From contig JAKBQO010000066.1 in NCBI GenBank assembly GCA_021835185.1, positions 1 through 7,675 on the forward strand: a DNA stretch of 7,675 nt, written 5' to 3'. Below, in pieces: positions 1 through 5,772 of the stretch. The stretch comes from Thermoplasmata archaeon (lineage in GTDB: Archaea; Thermoplasmatota; Thermoplasmata; Thermoplasmatales; Thermoplasmataceae). Every line of letters starts with the position of its first letter. Position 1 is the stretch's first letter. The notes beneath the pieces were generated by a model. It was given only the letters and a program-made list of their open reading frames with translations, was not told the origin of the DNA and ran no database searches. The position numbers and the translations under genes are program-made.

Positions 1-965
1 GATCAATGGCGTACTATCCCAGAGTACGTGCTAAAAAAATTGGGGCTGGAATTCGTTCATGGCCAGAAATAGAAGGCAAATCGAAGATTCAGGCATTCGC
101 TGGATATAAAGTAGGTATGACACATGTACAGGTTACCGACTATAGAAAAACTAGTGTAACTGCTGGAAAAACGGTCATGGTTCCTGTAACAGTCGTTGAA
201 GTTCCTCCAATAAATGTCATTGCCATAAGATACTATGAAGAGGGTGACAATGGACTCCAGGTATTCGCCGAGAAAAGAGCCGAACACATTGAAAAAGAAG
301 TGTTTAAAAGAATACCGGAAATAAAAAAGAAGGAACCTAAAAATATTGAAATAAAAGACGTCGCTGATGTACGATTACTGGTGAATACAAATCCTAAACT
401 TGTCACTGGAATACCTAATAAGATACCTGAAATATTTGAAGTTAGAATTTCAGGGTCAACAATATCAGATAGAATAAAACTTGCAGAGGAAAAACTAGGA
501 AAGGAATTGCATTTTGGTGATTTCAACGTGGAAGGTTCCTTTGTTGATGTTATTTCAGTTACAAAGGGGAAAGGTTTCCAGGGTGTGGTCAAGAGATTCG
601 GAGTCAAACTTTTGCCCAGAAGCAACAGAAAGCACAGGAGAATGATAGGAACACTTGGCCCGTGGCACCCAGATTGGGTAAGAAACACAGTTCCCCAGGC
701 AGGGCAGGTCGGACTGCACCAAAGAACTATACATAATATCAGGGTAATGAAATTTGGAACAAAGGATCAGGCAGATGAAATAAATGTGAAAGGAGGATTC
801 CTTAATTATGGGCTTGTCAGAAATGACTACATTCTGCTATACGGGTCAATATCCGGGCCGTCAAAGAGATTAATAAAACTCAGGGATCCCGCAAGACAGG
901 CTGTCGCAAATGCGGAAAAGGTAGAAATTACATATATATCTAGGGAATCTAAACAGGGTGATTAA
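1..965 (+). CDS. rpl3: Large-subunit ribosomal protein uL3 (L3), 5' end cut by the window edge
   Basis: uL3 binds 23S rRNA early in 50S assembly and reaches the peptidyl-transferase centre. Numbering from the first ATG at position 6, the 319 visible residues hold FAGYKVGMTHV (31-41), SVTKGKGFQGVVKRFG (185-199), the GTLGPWHP loop whose W220 matches the tryptophan finger of yeast L3, VPQAGQVGLHQRT (229-241), GGFLNYG (263-269) and the archaeal ending YISRESKQG. Relatives begin with a short stretch such as RPRKGSLGF-PRKR before this point. Here the codon before the ATG is TCA (Ser) and the partial codon before that ends in GA, fitting Gly-Ser-Met. The ATG at 6 is therefore probably internal, with roughly ten residues missing to the left. 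The gene ends one base before uL4. Family identity is near certain; the true start is not visible. Confidence 0.97.
   Translation, partial: SMAYYPRVRAKKIGAGIRSWPEIEGKSKIQAFAGYKVGMTHVQVTDYRKTSVTAGKTVMVPVTVVEVPPINVIAIRYYEEGDNGLQVFAEKRAEHIEKEVFKRIPEIKKKEPKNIEIKDVADVRLLVNTNPKLVTGIPNKIPEIFEVRISGSTISDRIKLAEEKLGKELHFGDFNVEGSFVDVISVTKGKGFQGVVKRFGVKLLPRSNRKHRRMIGTLGPWHPDWVRNTVPQAGQVGLHQRTIHNIRVMKFGTKDQADEINVKGGFLNYGLVRNDYILLYGSISGPSKRLIKLRDPARQAVANAEKVEITYISRESKQGD
955..962 (+). promoter_or_regulatory. Shine-Dalgarno site of uL4, decides its start
   Basis: The bases AGGGTGAT match the archaeal Shine-Dalgarno consensus GGAGGTGAT and lie 8 bases (counted from AGGG) before the ATG at 967. An in-frame GTG at 958 lies inside this site, so it is much more likely part of the ribosome-binding sequence than a start. 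The site also encodes the last residues of uL3. Confidence 0.8.
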
Positions 966-966
966 A

Positions 967-1737
967 ATGAAAACTAATGTTTATTCTATTGAAGGAGAGG
1001 TTACAAAGGAAATAGAACTTCCACAGGTATTCGCCATAGAGACAAGGGAAGATCTTATACATAAGGCTTTCAGGGCCATATCCCTGTCCATGAGGCAGCC
1101 ATATGGGTCAAGTCCACTTGCCGGTACCAGGAGAGTAGGGCATAATCTTGGCCCAAACCATGGTATATCAAGAATTCCCAGACTTGCAAGTGGATCAAGG
1201 GGAGTTTTACTGGCCAGCATGGTTGGTGGAAGAAGTGCCCTGTCACCACGCAGTGATAAGATTTTATACAAAAAAATCAACAAAAAAGAAAGAAGACTTG
1301 CAAAATTGAGCGCAATTGCCTTCACAGCAAATAAGGAACGGATAATCCAGAGAGGGCACAGAATTTCTGAGGATTCTATTGAAAATATTACATTCCCACT
1401 CGTGGTTGAGGATGATATCGAAAATATTAAAAAGGTTAAGGATGCAGTTCAGGTATTGACAAATCTAGGTGTTTATGACGATGTGTTAAGGTCTAAAAAC
1501 GGTAAAAAGATCAGGGCCGGACGCGGGAAGATGAGAAACAGAACATATAAACAGCCAAAGAGTCTGCTCATAGTTGGTTCTTCTGTAGAAAATCTCAGGG
1601 CCTTTGCCTCACTTCCAGGTGTCGACCTTGCTTCCCTTAACAGCCTTAGCATAACGAAACTGGCACCAGGGGGGAATCCAGGAAGATTAACAATATACAC
1701 AGCATCAACAATAGAGAACTTAAGAGAGGTGAATTAA
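967..1737 (+). CDS. rpl4: Large-subunit ribosomal protein uL4 (L4; L1e/L4e form)
   Basis: uL4 is a 23S rRNA binder whose long loop lines the constriction of the nascent-peptide exit tunnel. The 256-residue product is the usual archaeal length. Its N-terminus MKTNVYSIEGE resembles archaeal L4 (for example MQATIYDLDG in haloarchaea), and this supports ATG 967 over the upstream GTG at 958. The tunnel loop runs about residues 45-100 and is rich in Gly, Arg and Ser, with GGRSALSPRSDK near its end. Then come the helix NKKERRLAKLSAIAFTA, the rRNA-binding stretch KIRAGRGKMRNRTY (from 181) and LAPGGNPGRLTIYT (232-245). The C-terminus REVN is encoded by codons that form the Shine-Dalgarno site of uL23, whose ATG follows the stop directly. 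Bacterial L4 represses its own operon; nothing here shows whether this one does. Confidence 0.98.
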   Translation: MKTNVYSIEGEVTKEIELPQVFAIETREDLIHKAFRAISLSMRQPYGSSPLAGTRRVGHNLGPNHGISRIPRLASGSRGVLLASMVGGRSALSPRSDKILYKKINKKERRLAKLSAIAFTANKERIIQRGHRISEDSIENITFPLVVEDDIENIKKVKDAVQVLTNLGVYDDVLRSKNGKKIRAGRGKMRNRTYKQPKSLLIVGSSVENLRAFASLPGVDLASLNSLSITKLAPGGNPGRLTIYTASTIENLREVN

Positions 1738-1986
1738 ATGGATTATGTTATATCCCCTGTTGTCACAGAAAAAACCACATTAATGATGGAGAAGGAGAAT
1801 AAACTTACGTTCATTGTGGATCGCAGGGGCAGGAAAAAAGATATAAAAAAGGAGATAGAGGAAAGATTTGACGTTAAGGTAGTCGGATTAAATATATTGA
1901 TAACCAAAAAGGGAAAGAAGGCAATAGCAAAGTTATCCGATGACTATTCCGCAGAGGAGATTGGTGGAAGAATAGGAATATTCTAA
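1738..1986 (+). CDS. rpl23: Large-subunit ribosomal protein uL23 (L23)
   Basis: uL23 sits at the outer rim of the exit tunnel with uL29 and is the docking point for signal recognition particle and other nascent-chain factors. The 82-residue product is the short archaeal form. It opens with the family signature [22 protein letters not shown] (residues 6-27, in outline VTEK then NKLTF-V). A basic segment [13 protein letters not shown] and the beta strand VKVVGLNIL follow. It ends in the typical archaeal tail [22 protein letters not shown] (the last residues being RIGIF). The start is fixed by GAGGTGA at 1726-1732, and the ATG abuts the uL4 stop with no gap, which suggests coupled translation. 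Nothing is unusual in the sequence. Confidence 0.97.
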   Translation: MDYVISPVVTEKTTLMMEKENKLTFIVDRRGRKKDIKKEIEERFDVKVVGLNILITKKGKKAIAKLSDDYSAEEIGGRIGIF

Positions 1987-1992
1987 GGTGAA
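1985..1992 (+). promoter_or_regulatory. Shine-Dalgarno site of uL2, decides its start
   Basis: AAGGTGAA lies 8 bases (from AAGG) before ATG 1997, the same spacing as at neighbouring genes. An in-frame GTG at 1988 is inside this site. Its use would add Met-Asn-Ile to the conserved [11 protein letters not shown] start, so it is rejected as a start. Confidence 0.8.
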
Positions 1993-1996
1993 TATA

Positions 1997-2695
1997 ATGG
2001 GAAAACATATAGTAGCACAAAGGAGAGGGCATGGGTCTCTAACATACACGAGTCCAAGCCACAGGCATGTGGCCGAAATTAAACATCTTTCAAACGGAAA
2101 TTACAGTATTGCAGATATAGTCCAGGCACCAGGAAGAAATGTGCCTCTACTGTCACTAAAAAATGAACAGAATGAGATTAGCTATATGATAGCTTTCAAT
2201 GGTGCTTATAAGGGCCAAAAATTGTATGCAGGAGAGACAGGAAATTCAAATAATGGCACCACAACCACTCTATCGAAGATAGAAGATGGAACCTACGTTT
2301 ACAATATAGAAAATAATCCAGGGGACGGCGGAAAATTCTGCAGGACAGCTGGGTCTTCAGGGCTTATAATTAGTCATGGTGTTTCTGTTTCAATAAAATT
2401 GCCTTCAGGCAAAACTAGGGAATTAAATCCAAACTGTAAGGCAACTGTGGGTGTAGTGGCTGGATCAGGAGCCAGGGATATACCTATTCTGAAAGCCGGA
2501 AAGCATATAAAATATCTTCAAAGCAAAGCTAAGAGAGCATACACAGTAAGAGGAGTAGCAATGAATGCCGTGAACCATCCACATGGAGGAGGAAACCACC
2601 AGCATGTTGGAGGCCCAAGCACTGTAGCAAGGGGAGCACCACCTGGAGCAAAGGTTGGTAGATTATCACCAAAAAGGAGGGATAAGAAATGGTAG
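1997..2695 (+). CDS. rpl2: Large-subunit ribosomal protein uL2 (L2)
   Basis: uL2 is a primary 23S rRNA binder needed for subunit joining and peptidyl-transferase activity; it forms an inter-subunit bridge. The 232-residue product starts [13 protein letters not shown], matching archaeal L2 (haloarchaeal MGRRIQGQRRGRG). The OB-fold part covers roughly residues 30-125, with [20 protein letters not shown] near its end. The SH3-like part contains [20 protein letters not shown]. The near-invariant [15 protein letters not shown] (185-199) includes the histidine equivalent to the functionally important His229 of E. coli L2. A basic C-terminal tail (SPKRRDKKW) follows. The gene overlaps uS19 by 7 bases (ATGGTAG), and the codons for its tail hold the uS19 ribosome-binding site. 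All key residues appear intact. Confidence 0.98.
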   Translation: MGKHIVAQRRGHGSLTYTSPSHRHVAEIKHLSNGNYSIADIVQAPGRNVPLLSLKNEQNEISYMIAFNGAYKGQKLYAGETGNSNNGTTTTLSKIEDGTYVYNIENNPGDGGKFCRTAGSSGLIISHGVSVSIKLPSGKTRELNPNCKATVGVVAGSGARDIPILKAGKHIKYLQSKAKRAYTVRGVAMNAVNHPHGGGNHQHVGGPSTVARGAPPGAKVGRLSPKRRDKKW

Positions 2696-3144
2696 TTAGA
2701 AGACAGGTATCTGTAAAATCTATAAAGAGAAGATCACGAAAGGCTCAAAAAGCCATTACCGGAAGAGCGAGAGAGTTCTCTTACCGTGGGAAAACTATTG
2801 AGGAGCTTGAGGAAATGGAACTTCCAGAGCTCCTTGAGATATTTCCTGCCCGTGTCAGAAGATCCTATAACAGGGAAATGAATCACGAACAAAAGAAAGT
2901 ATTTGACGACCTTCTTGGGGATAAAGAGACAATAAAAACTCATGTAAGGGATATAATAATACTCCCCCAGTTCGTGGGCAAAAAAATAGAACTGTATAAT
3001 GGGACATCATATCTTAAATTTGAAATAAAACCAGAAATGATTGGCCATTATCTGGGTGAGTTTGCGCCAACAAGAAAAGAGGTAAAGCATTCCGGTCCAG
3101 GAGTCGGAGCTACCAGATCATCAAAATTCCTGCCATTGAAGTGA
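2689..3144 (+). CDS. rps19: Small-subunit ribosomal protein uS19 (S19; eukaryotic S15 form)
   Basis: uS19 lies in the 30S head, binds 16S rRNA with uS13 and comes close to A-site tRNA. The 151-residue product has a very basic N-terminal stretch (11 Lys/Arg in the first 28 residues). Archaeal signatures follow: [17 protein letters not shown] (29-45), FPARVRRS (52-59), [23 protein letters not shown] (84-105, in outline T-H-RD--ILP-FVG), [10 protein letters not shown] (116-125) and [12 protein letters not shown] (140-151). Haloarchaeal S19 shares nearly all of these. GGAGGGAT at 2676-2683 precedes ATG 2689 by the standard spacing, and the ATG overlaps the end of uL2. The basic N-terminal extension is longer than in the haloarchaeal protein I can recall; it is probably an rRNA-binding tail. 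Confidence 0.97.
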   Translation: MVVRRQVSVKSIKRRSRKAQKAITGRAREFSYRGKTIEELEEMELPELLEIFPARVRRSYNREMNHEQKKVFDDLLGDKETIKTHVRDIIILPQFVGKKIELYNGTSYLKFEIKPEMIGHYLGEFAPTRKEVKHSGPGVGATRSSKFLPLK

Positions 3145-3148
3145 TATT

Positions 3149-3598
3149 ATGAAAGGATACAGTATTGATAAAATGCCAGAAAAACATGCGAGAGCTCAGG
3201 TTAAGGAAACCGACATATCCATGAAGGATGCAGTCAATGTTGCTCATTTCATCAGGAATATGAACCTGGAATCTGCAAAGAATACACTAGACCTTGTTCT
3301 GGAGAAGAAAATGGCAGTGCCATACTTCAGGTATCTTGATTCTGTTTCACACAGAAAAGCCATAGGTCCAGGAAGATACCCGGTAAAGGCTGTCAAGGCA
3401 TTCAAAAAACTACTCGATGATGTATCAGCCAATGCCGAATTTAAGGGTCTTACAGATGATTTGAAAATATTCCATATCTCCGCATCAAAGGGAAGAATGA
3501 TCAAAAAATTCACTCCCAAGGCCTACGGCAGAGCAGGGGCATTCTTCAAGGATCTAATCAATCTTGAGGTAGTCGTAGTAGAAAATGAAAAGGAGTGA
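3149..3598 (+). CDS. rpl22: Large-subunit ribosomal protein uL22 (L22; eukaryotic L17 form)
   Basis: uL22 contacts all 23S rRNA domains, and its long beta-hairpin, with the uL4 loop, forms the tunnel constriction. The 149-residue product is typical for archaea. It has an N-terminal segment resembling archaeal L22 ([21 protein letters not shown] in outline), the conserved [14 protein letters not shown] (57-70), [17 protein letters not shown] (73-89) and the hairpin tip around residues 112-130 ([19 protein letters not shown]). The ATG follows the uS19 stop by 4 bases; that stop (TGA) is part of the GTGAT ribosome-binding sequence. The last codons (VENEKE) contain the AAGGAG ribosome-binding site of uS3. 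Nothing abnormal is seen. Confidence 0.97.
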   Translation: MKGYSIDKMPEKHARAQVKETDISMKDAVNVAHFIRNMNLESAKNTLDLVLEKKMAVPYFRYLDSVSHRKAIGPGRYPVKAVKAFKKLLDDVSANAEFKGLTDDLKIFHISASKGRMIKKFTPKAYGRAGAFFKDLINLEVVVVENEKE

Positions 3599-3599
3599 T
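3590..3599 (+). promoter_or_regulatory. Shine-Dalgarno site of uS3, decides its start
   Basis: AAGGAGTGAT, encoded by the last uL22 codons and stop, stands 9 bases (from AAGG) before ATG 3603, close to the spacing of 8 seen elsewhere in this operon. In-frame ATGs at 3585 and 3600 are less likely: the first is upstream of the site, and the second is only 6 bases from its AAGG core. Confidence 0.7.
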
Positions 3600-3602
3600 A
3601 TG

Positions 3603-4271
3603 ATGAAGGAGAAAAAATTTATAAGTGATAACATTAAAAAACTGCTGGTTATGGAGTACCTGCAGGCAGAGAATGACAGTGCCGGATTTGGTGGAATGGA
3701 AATGAAGAGAACTCCATTTGGAACCAATATAACGCTGTTTGTCAACAGGCCCGGTCTTGTTATAGGAAGGCACGGATCCAAGATAAAAGCCATGACATCG
3801 ACTCTCGAGACCAAATATGGCCTGGAATCGCCTCAGATAGAGGTAAAAGAAGTGGATAATCCAGATCTTAACCCTCAGGTCATTTCCAAGAAAATAGCAC
3901 TGTCACTGGAGAAGGGATGGAATTACAGGAAAGCCGGAAATACCACATTGAGGAGAATAATTGACCAGCATGCAAGGGGAGTGTTAATCAGAATCGGAGG
4001 AAAAATATCCGGAGAAAGGGCAAGGACCCAGAAATTTATGTTCGGGGAAATTAAATATTCTGGTGAACCTGCAAGGGCAGGAGTCATAACTGGATATTCA
4101 GTTGCAATGCTCAAAACCGGTGCCATAGGAATATATGTTAGGCTGCTCAGGCAGGATTACCGGTTGCCTGATGAGATATCAATTAAAACGGAAGTGAAAA
4201 TACCTGTTCCTGATAAAAAGGCTGCGACAGAAGAAAGTAAAGAGGTAGAGGAAAATGGAACTAAAAGCTAA
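3603..4271 (+). CDS. rps3: Small-subunit ribosomal protein uS3 (S3)
   Basis: uS3 sits on the solvent side of the 30S head and forms part of the mRNA entry channel and helicase. Counting from ATG 3603 the product has 222 residues. It opens with the archaeal/eukaryotic helical segment ([16 protein letters not shown]) and [24 protein letters not shown]-binding domain follows, with its GxxG loop as GRHG (55-58, within [13 protein letters not shown]). After this comes [14 protein letters not shown], and then the C-terminal domain with [13 protein letters not shown] (130-142) and [10 protein letters not shown] (172-181). The last twenty residues form a charged, probably disordered tail ([18 protein letters not shown]). 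The gene overlaps uL29 by 17 bases, and its tail codons carry the uL29 ribosome-binding site. Starts at 3585 or 3600 remain possible and would add six residues or one. Confidence 0.96.
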   Translation: MKEKKFISDNIKKLLVMEYLQAENDSAGFGGMEMKRTPFGTNITLFVNRPGLVIGRHGSKIKAMTSTLETKYGLESPQIEVKEVDNPDLNPQVISKKIALSLEKGWNYRKAGNTTLRRIIDQHARGVLIRIGGKISGERARTQKFMFGEIKYSGEPARAGVITGYSVAMLKTGAIGIYVRLLRQDYRLPDEISIKTEVKIPVPDKKAATEESKEVEENGTKS

Positions 4272-4452
4272 GGAATTGAGGCAGATGTCCGATGAGGAAC
4301 TTAATGAGAAACTTAAATCCTTAAAGGAATCGCTGTTAAAAGAGAGATCTGCCATAGCCATGGGTGGTGCCCCGGCAAGCCCTGGTACTATGCACTCGAT
4401 AAAAAAGCAGATAGCCAGGATACTAACAATTATGGAGGAAAAAACAGAATGA
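4255..4452 (+). CDS. rpl29: Large-subunit ribosomal protein uL29 (L29; eukaryotic L35 form)
   Basis: uL29 is a small two-helix protein at the exit-tunnel rim beside uL23. The 65-residue product has helix one ([19 protein letters not shown], about 5-23), the archaeal loop signature GGAPASPG (37-44) and helix two ([18 protein letters not shown]). The haloarchaeal homologue has the matching GGAPENPG followed by an R-AIARIKT helix. The start ATG lies 17 bases inside uS3, with AGAGGT at 4241-4246 as ribosome-binding site. Its stop overlaps the aIF1 start as ATGA. The uS3-uL29 junction has no uL16, unlike bacteria. Confidence 0.96.
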   Translation: MELKAKELRQMSDEELNEKLKSLKESLLKERSAIAMGGAPASPGTMHSIKKQIARILTIMEEKTE

Positions 4453-4748
4453 AAGATAAAGATTTCACAGGAATGCCAAAAGAACTTCAACCATGGGAAG
4501 GGTTCAACCGTGACAGTGAACTTGTAAAAATCAGTGTGGATAAAAGAAGATATGGAAAATTGGTAACAGTTATAGATGGCATTGATCCCAAAACAGAAAA
4601 CATAAATGAAATAGCCAAAGCACTAAAGAGGAAAGCTGCTTCAGGTGGAACAGTTAAAGATGGTAAAAGCATAGAATTGCAAGGGGATCATAGAGATGTC
4701 ATGAAGAAAGAACTGGAAAGCATGGGATTCAAGGTGCAGATGGCATGA
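4449..4748 (+). CDS. Translation initiation factor aIF1 (SUI1/eIF1 family)
   Basis: aIF1 binds the small subunit near the P site and enforces accurate start-codon selection. The 99-residue product contains the SUI1 domain from about residue 25: KISVDKRRYGKLVTVIDG (27-44), ASGGTVKDG (64-72) and IELQGDHRDV (75-84), all diagnostic. The N-terminus reads [18 protein letters not shown]. Relatives such as the Methanocaldococcus protein have a four-cysteine knuckle around a GLPKELCVC sequence. Here the GMPKEL part is kept, but the protein has no cysteine at all. The start overlaps the uL29 stop (ATGA), with GGAGG at 4434-4438. The position between uL29 and rnp1 is a known euryarchaeal order. Family identity is secure; the missing knuckle is from my recall of homologues. 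Confidence 0.96.
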   Translation: MKDKDFTGMPKELQPWEGFNRDSELVKISVDKRRYGKLVTVIDGIDPKTENINEIAKALKRKAASGGTVKDGKSIELQGDHRDVMKKELESMGFKVQMA

Positions 4749-5044
4749 ATGCAAATGAAATCTATTTAATAGAATTAATTGGTAGAAACGTAATGGTAAA
4801 AAATTCACATAACATTAAAAATATTGGTATTAAGGGCAAATTAATAGATGAGACAAGGAATATGATGGTCATAGACACCGGGGTTAAAAGATGTAGCATC
4901 CCAAAAGAGGGTACCTTATTTGGAGTAAACTTCGAAGGTATCTATTACAATATCCATGGGGACGCCATATTAACAAAGCCTGAAGATAGAACAAAGGAGA
5001 AAAGAAAAATATATAAAAAATTGAGGGGGATTGAATCGAGATGA
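4745..5044 (+). CDS. rnp1: RNase P protein subunit Rpp29 (Rnp1/Pop4 family)
   Basis: Rpp29 is one of the protein cofactors of archaeal RNase P, the ribozyme that removes the 5' leader of pre-tRNA; it pairs with Rpp21 on the specificity side of the RNA. The 99-residue product fits the family's Sm-like beta barrel: LIELIGRNVMVKNS (8-21), the turn GIKGKLIDETRNMMVID (28-44), the conserved SIPKEGTLFGV (51-61), and the closing IHGDAILTKPEDR (70-82) before a basic tail. The DET-N, IPK and PEDR elements are the family hallmarks. It overlaps aIF1 and uS17 by 4 bases each (ATGA), with AAGGTG at 4731-4736 as ribosome-binding site. This position beside uS17 is standard in euryarchaea. Confidence 0.93.
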   Translation: MNANEIYLIELIGRNVMVKNSHNIKNIGIKGKLIDETRNMMVIDTGVKRCSIPKEGTLFGVNFEGIYYNIHGDAILTKPEDRTKEKRKIYKKLRGIESR

Positions 5045-5361
5045 ATAACATAGGAATAGAAGTGAAACCACCTGAAAAGGAATGCAATGACATAAATTGC
5101 CCGTTTCATGGTGAACTTCCTGTTCATGGTCAGATACTTACAGGGAAGGTTGTTTCAGTCAAGATGAAACGCAGTGTTGTAATAAGGAGGGAAGCCAAGG
5201 TATATATTAAAAAATATGAGAGATATATCACCAAATATACAAAATACCATGCTCACCTGCCTGACTGCATAGATGTAAAAGTTGGCGATAGTGTCAGAGC
5301 TGTTGAATGCAGAAAACTGGCAAAAACCATCGACTTTGTCGTAATTGAGAAGGTGAACTAA
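5041..5361 (+). CDS. rps17: Small-subunit ribosomal protein uS17 (S17; eukaryotic S11 form)
   Basis: uS17 is an early 16S rRNA binder in the 30S body, with an OB fold. The 106-residue product has an archaeal N-terminus with C15 and C20 in the stretch ECNDINCPFHGELPVHG, then GQILTGKVVSVKMKRSVVIRRE (30-51), KYERYITKYTKYHAHLP (58-74) and VGDSVRAVECRKLAKTIDFVVIE (81-103). Four cysteines (15, 20, 76, 90) fall at positions that, as I recall, are shared by several archaeal homologues. The start overlaps rnp1 as ATGA; the purine-rich GAGGGGGAT at 5023-5031 is a rather distant ribosome-binding site (14 bases from GAGG), so coupled re-initiation may matter here. The terminal codons for EKVN form the uL14 ribosome-binding site. 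Confidence 0.97.
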   Translation: MNNIGIEVKPPEKECNDINCPFHGELPVHGQILTGKVVSVKMKRSVVIRREAKVYIKKYERYITKYTKYHAHLPDCIDVKVGDSVRAVECRKLAKTIDFVVIEKVN

Positions 5362-5760
5362 ATGAAAGGTATTTCAGGAAATGAATCAAGAGGCTTGCCC
5401 CTGGGGGCTGTCATTCCATGTGCGGATAATACGGGAGCAAAAGTAATTAGCCTTATTGGTGTAAAAAATTTGCATACCGTTGCCAGAAGAATACCAGCCG
5501 CAGGTGTTGGCGATCTATTTATAGCCAGTGTAAGGAAGGGAACACCGGAGATGCGTGCAAAGGTCGTATATGCCGTTGTTGTCAGGCAGAGAAGGCCATA
5601 CAGAAGGGCAGATGGCAATGTAATAGAGTTTGAAGACAATGCTGCAGTGCTTGTGACACCTGAAGGGGAGGTAAGAGGATCCGAGATTAAGGGCCCCGTT
5701 GCCAGGGAAGCCGCAGAAAGATGGCCAAGAATTGCTGCAATAGCATCAACTATTGTGTGA
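5362..5760 (+). CDS. rpl14: Large-subunit ribosomal protein uL14 (L14; eukaryotic L23 form)
   Basis: uL14 binds 23S rRNA at the subunit interface, helps form bridges to the 30S subunit and contacts the landing site of GTPases and anti-association factors. The 132-residue length is exactly the usual archaeal size. Signatures in order are IPCADNTGAKVISLIGV (18-34), the family stretch GDLFIASVRKGTPEMRAKVV (50-69), VVVRQRRPYRR (72-82), FEDNAAVLV (90-98) and GSEIKGPVAREAAERWPRIA (106-125), ending in ASTIV. The start abuts the uS17 stop, with AAGGTGA at 5350-5356 at the standard spacing. Its TGA stop is within two bases of the next GAGGTGAT site. Nothing unusual is seen. Confidence 0.98.
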   Translation: MKGISGNESRGLPLGAVIPCADNTGAKVISLIGVKNLHTVARRIPAAGVGDLFIASVRKGTPEMRAKVVYAVVVRQRRPYRRADGNVIEFEDNAAVLVTPEGEVRGSEIKGPVAREAAERWPRIAAIASTIV

Positions 5761-5766
5761 GGTGAT
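5759..5766 (+). promoter_or_regulatory. Full-consensus Shine-Dalgarno site of uL24
   Basis: GAGGTGAT is a full match to the complement of the archaeal 16S 3' end. It overlaps the uL14 stop codon and lies 10 bases (from GAGG) before ATG 5773. It occupies most of the 12-base gap, the longest in the window. Confidence 0.75.
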
Positions 5767-5772
5767 AATATT

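Noticed and set aside
233..688. Open frame of 151 codons on the minus strand within uL3
   Set aside because: It lies opposite a conserved gene, its translation resembles no family I know, and I saw no separate promoter or ribosome-binding context for it.
4255..4271. Missing uL16 between uS3 and uL29 as a possible deletion
   Set aside because: uL16 sits there in bacteria, but in archaea it is encoded elsewhere, so the order here is normal.
4449..5044. aIF1 and Rpp29 as inserted foreign genes in a ribosomal operon
   Set aside because: This placement between uL29 and uS17 is known in euryarchaea, and codon use and overlaps match the neighbours.
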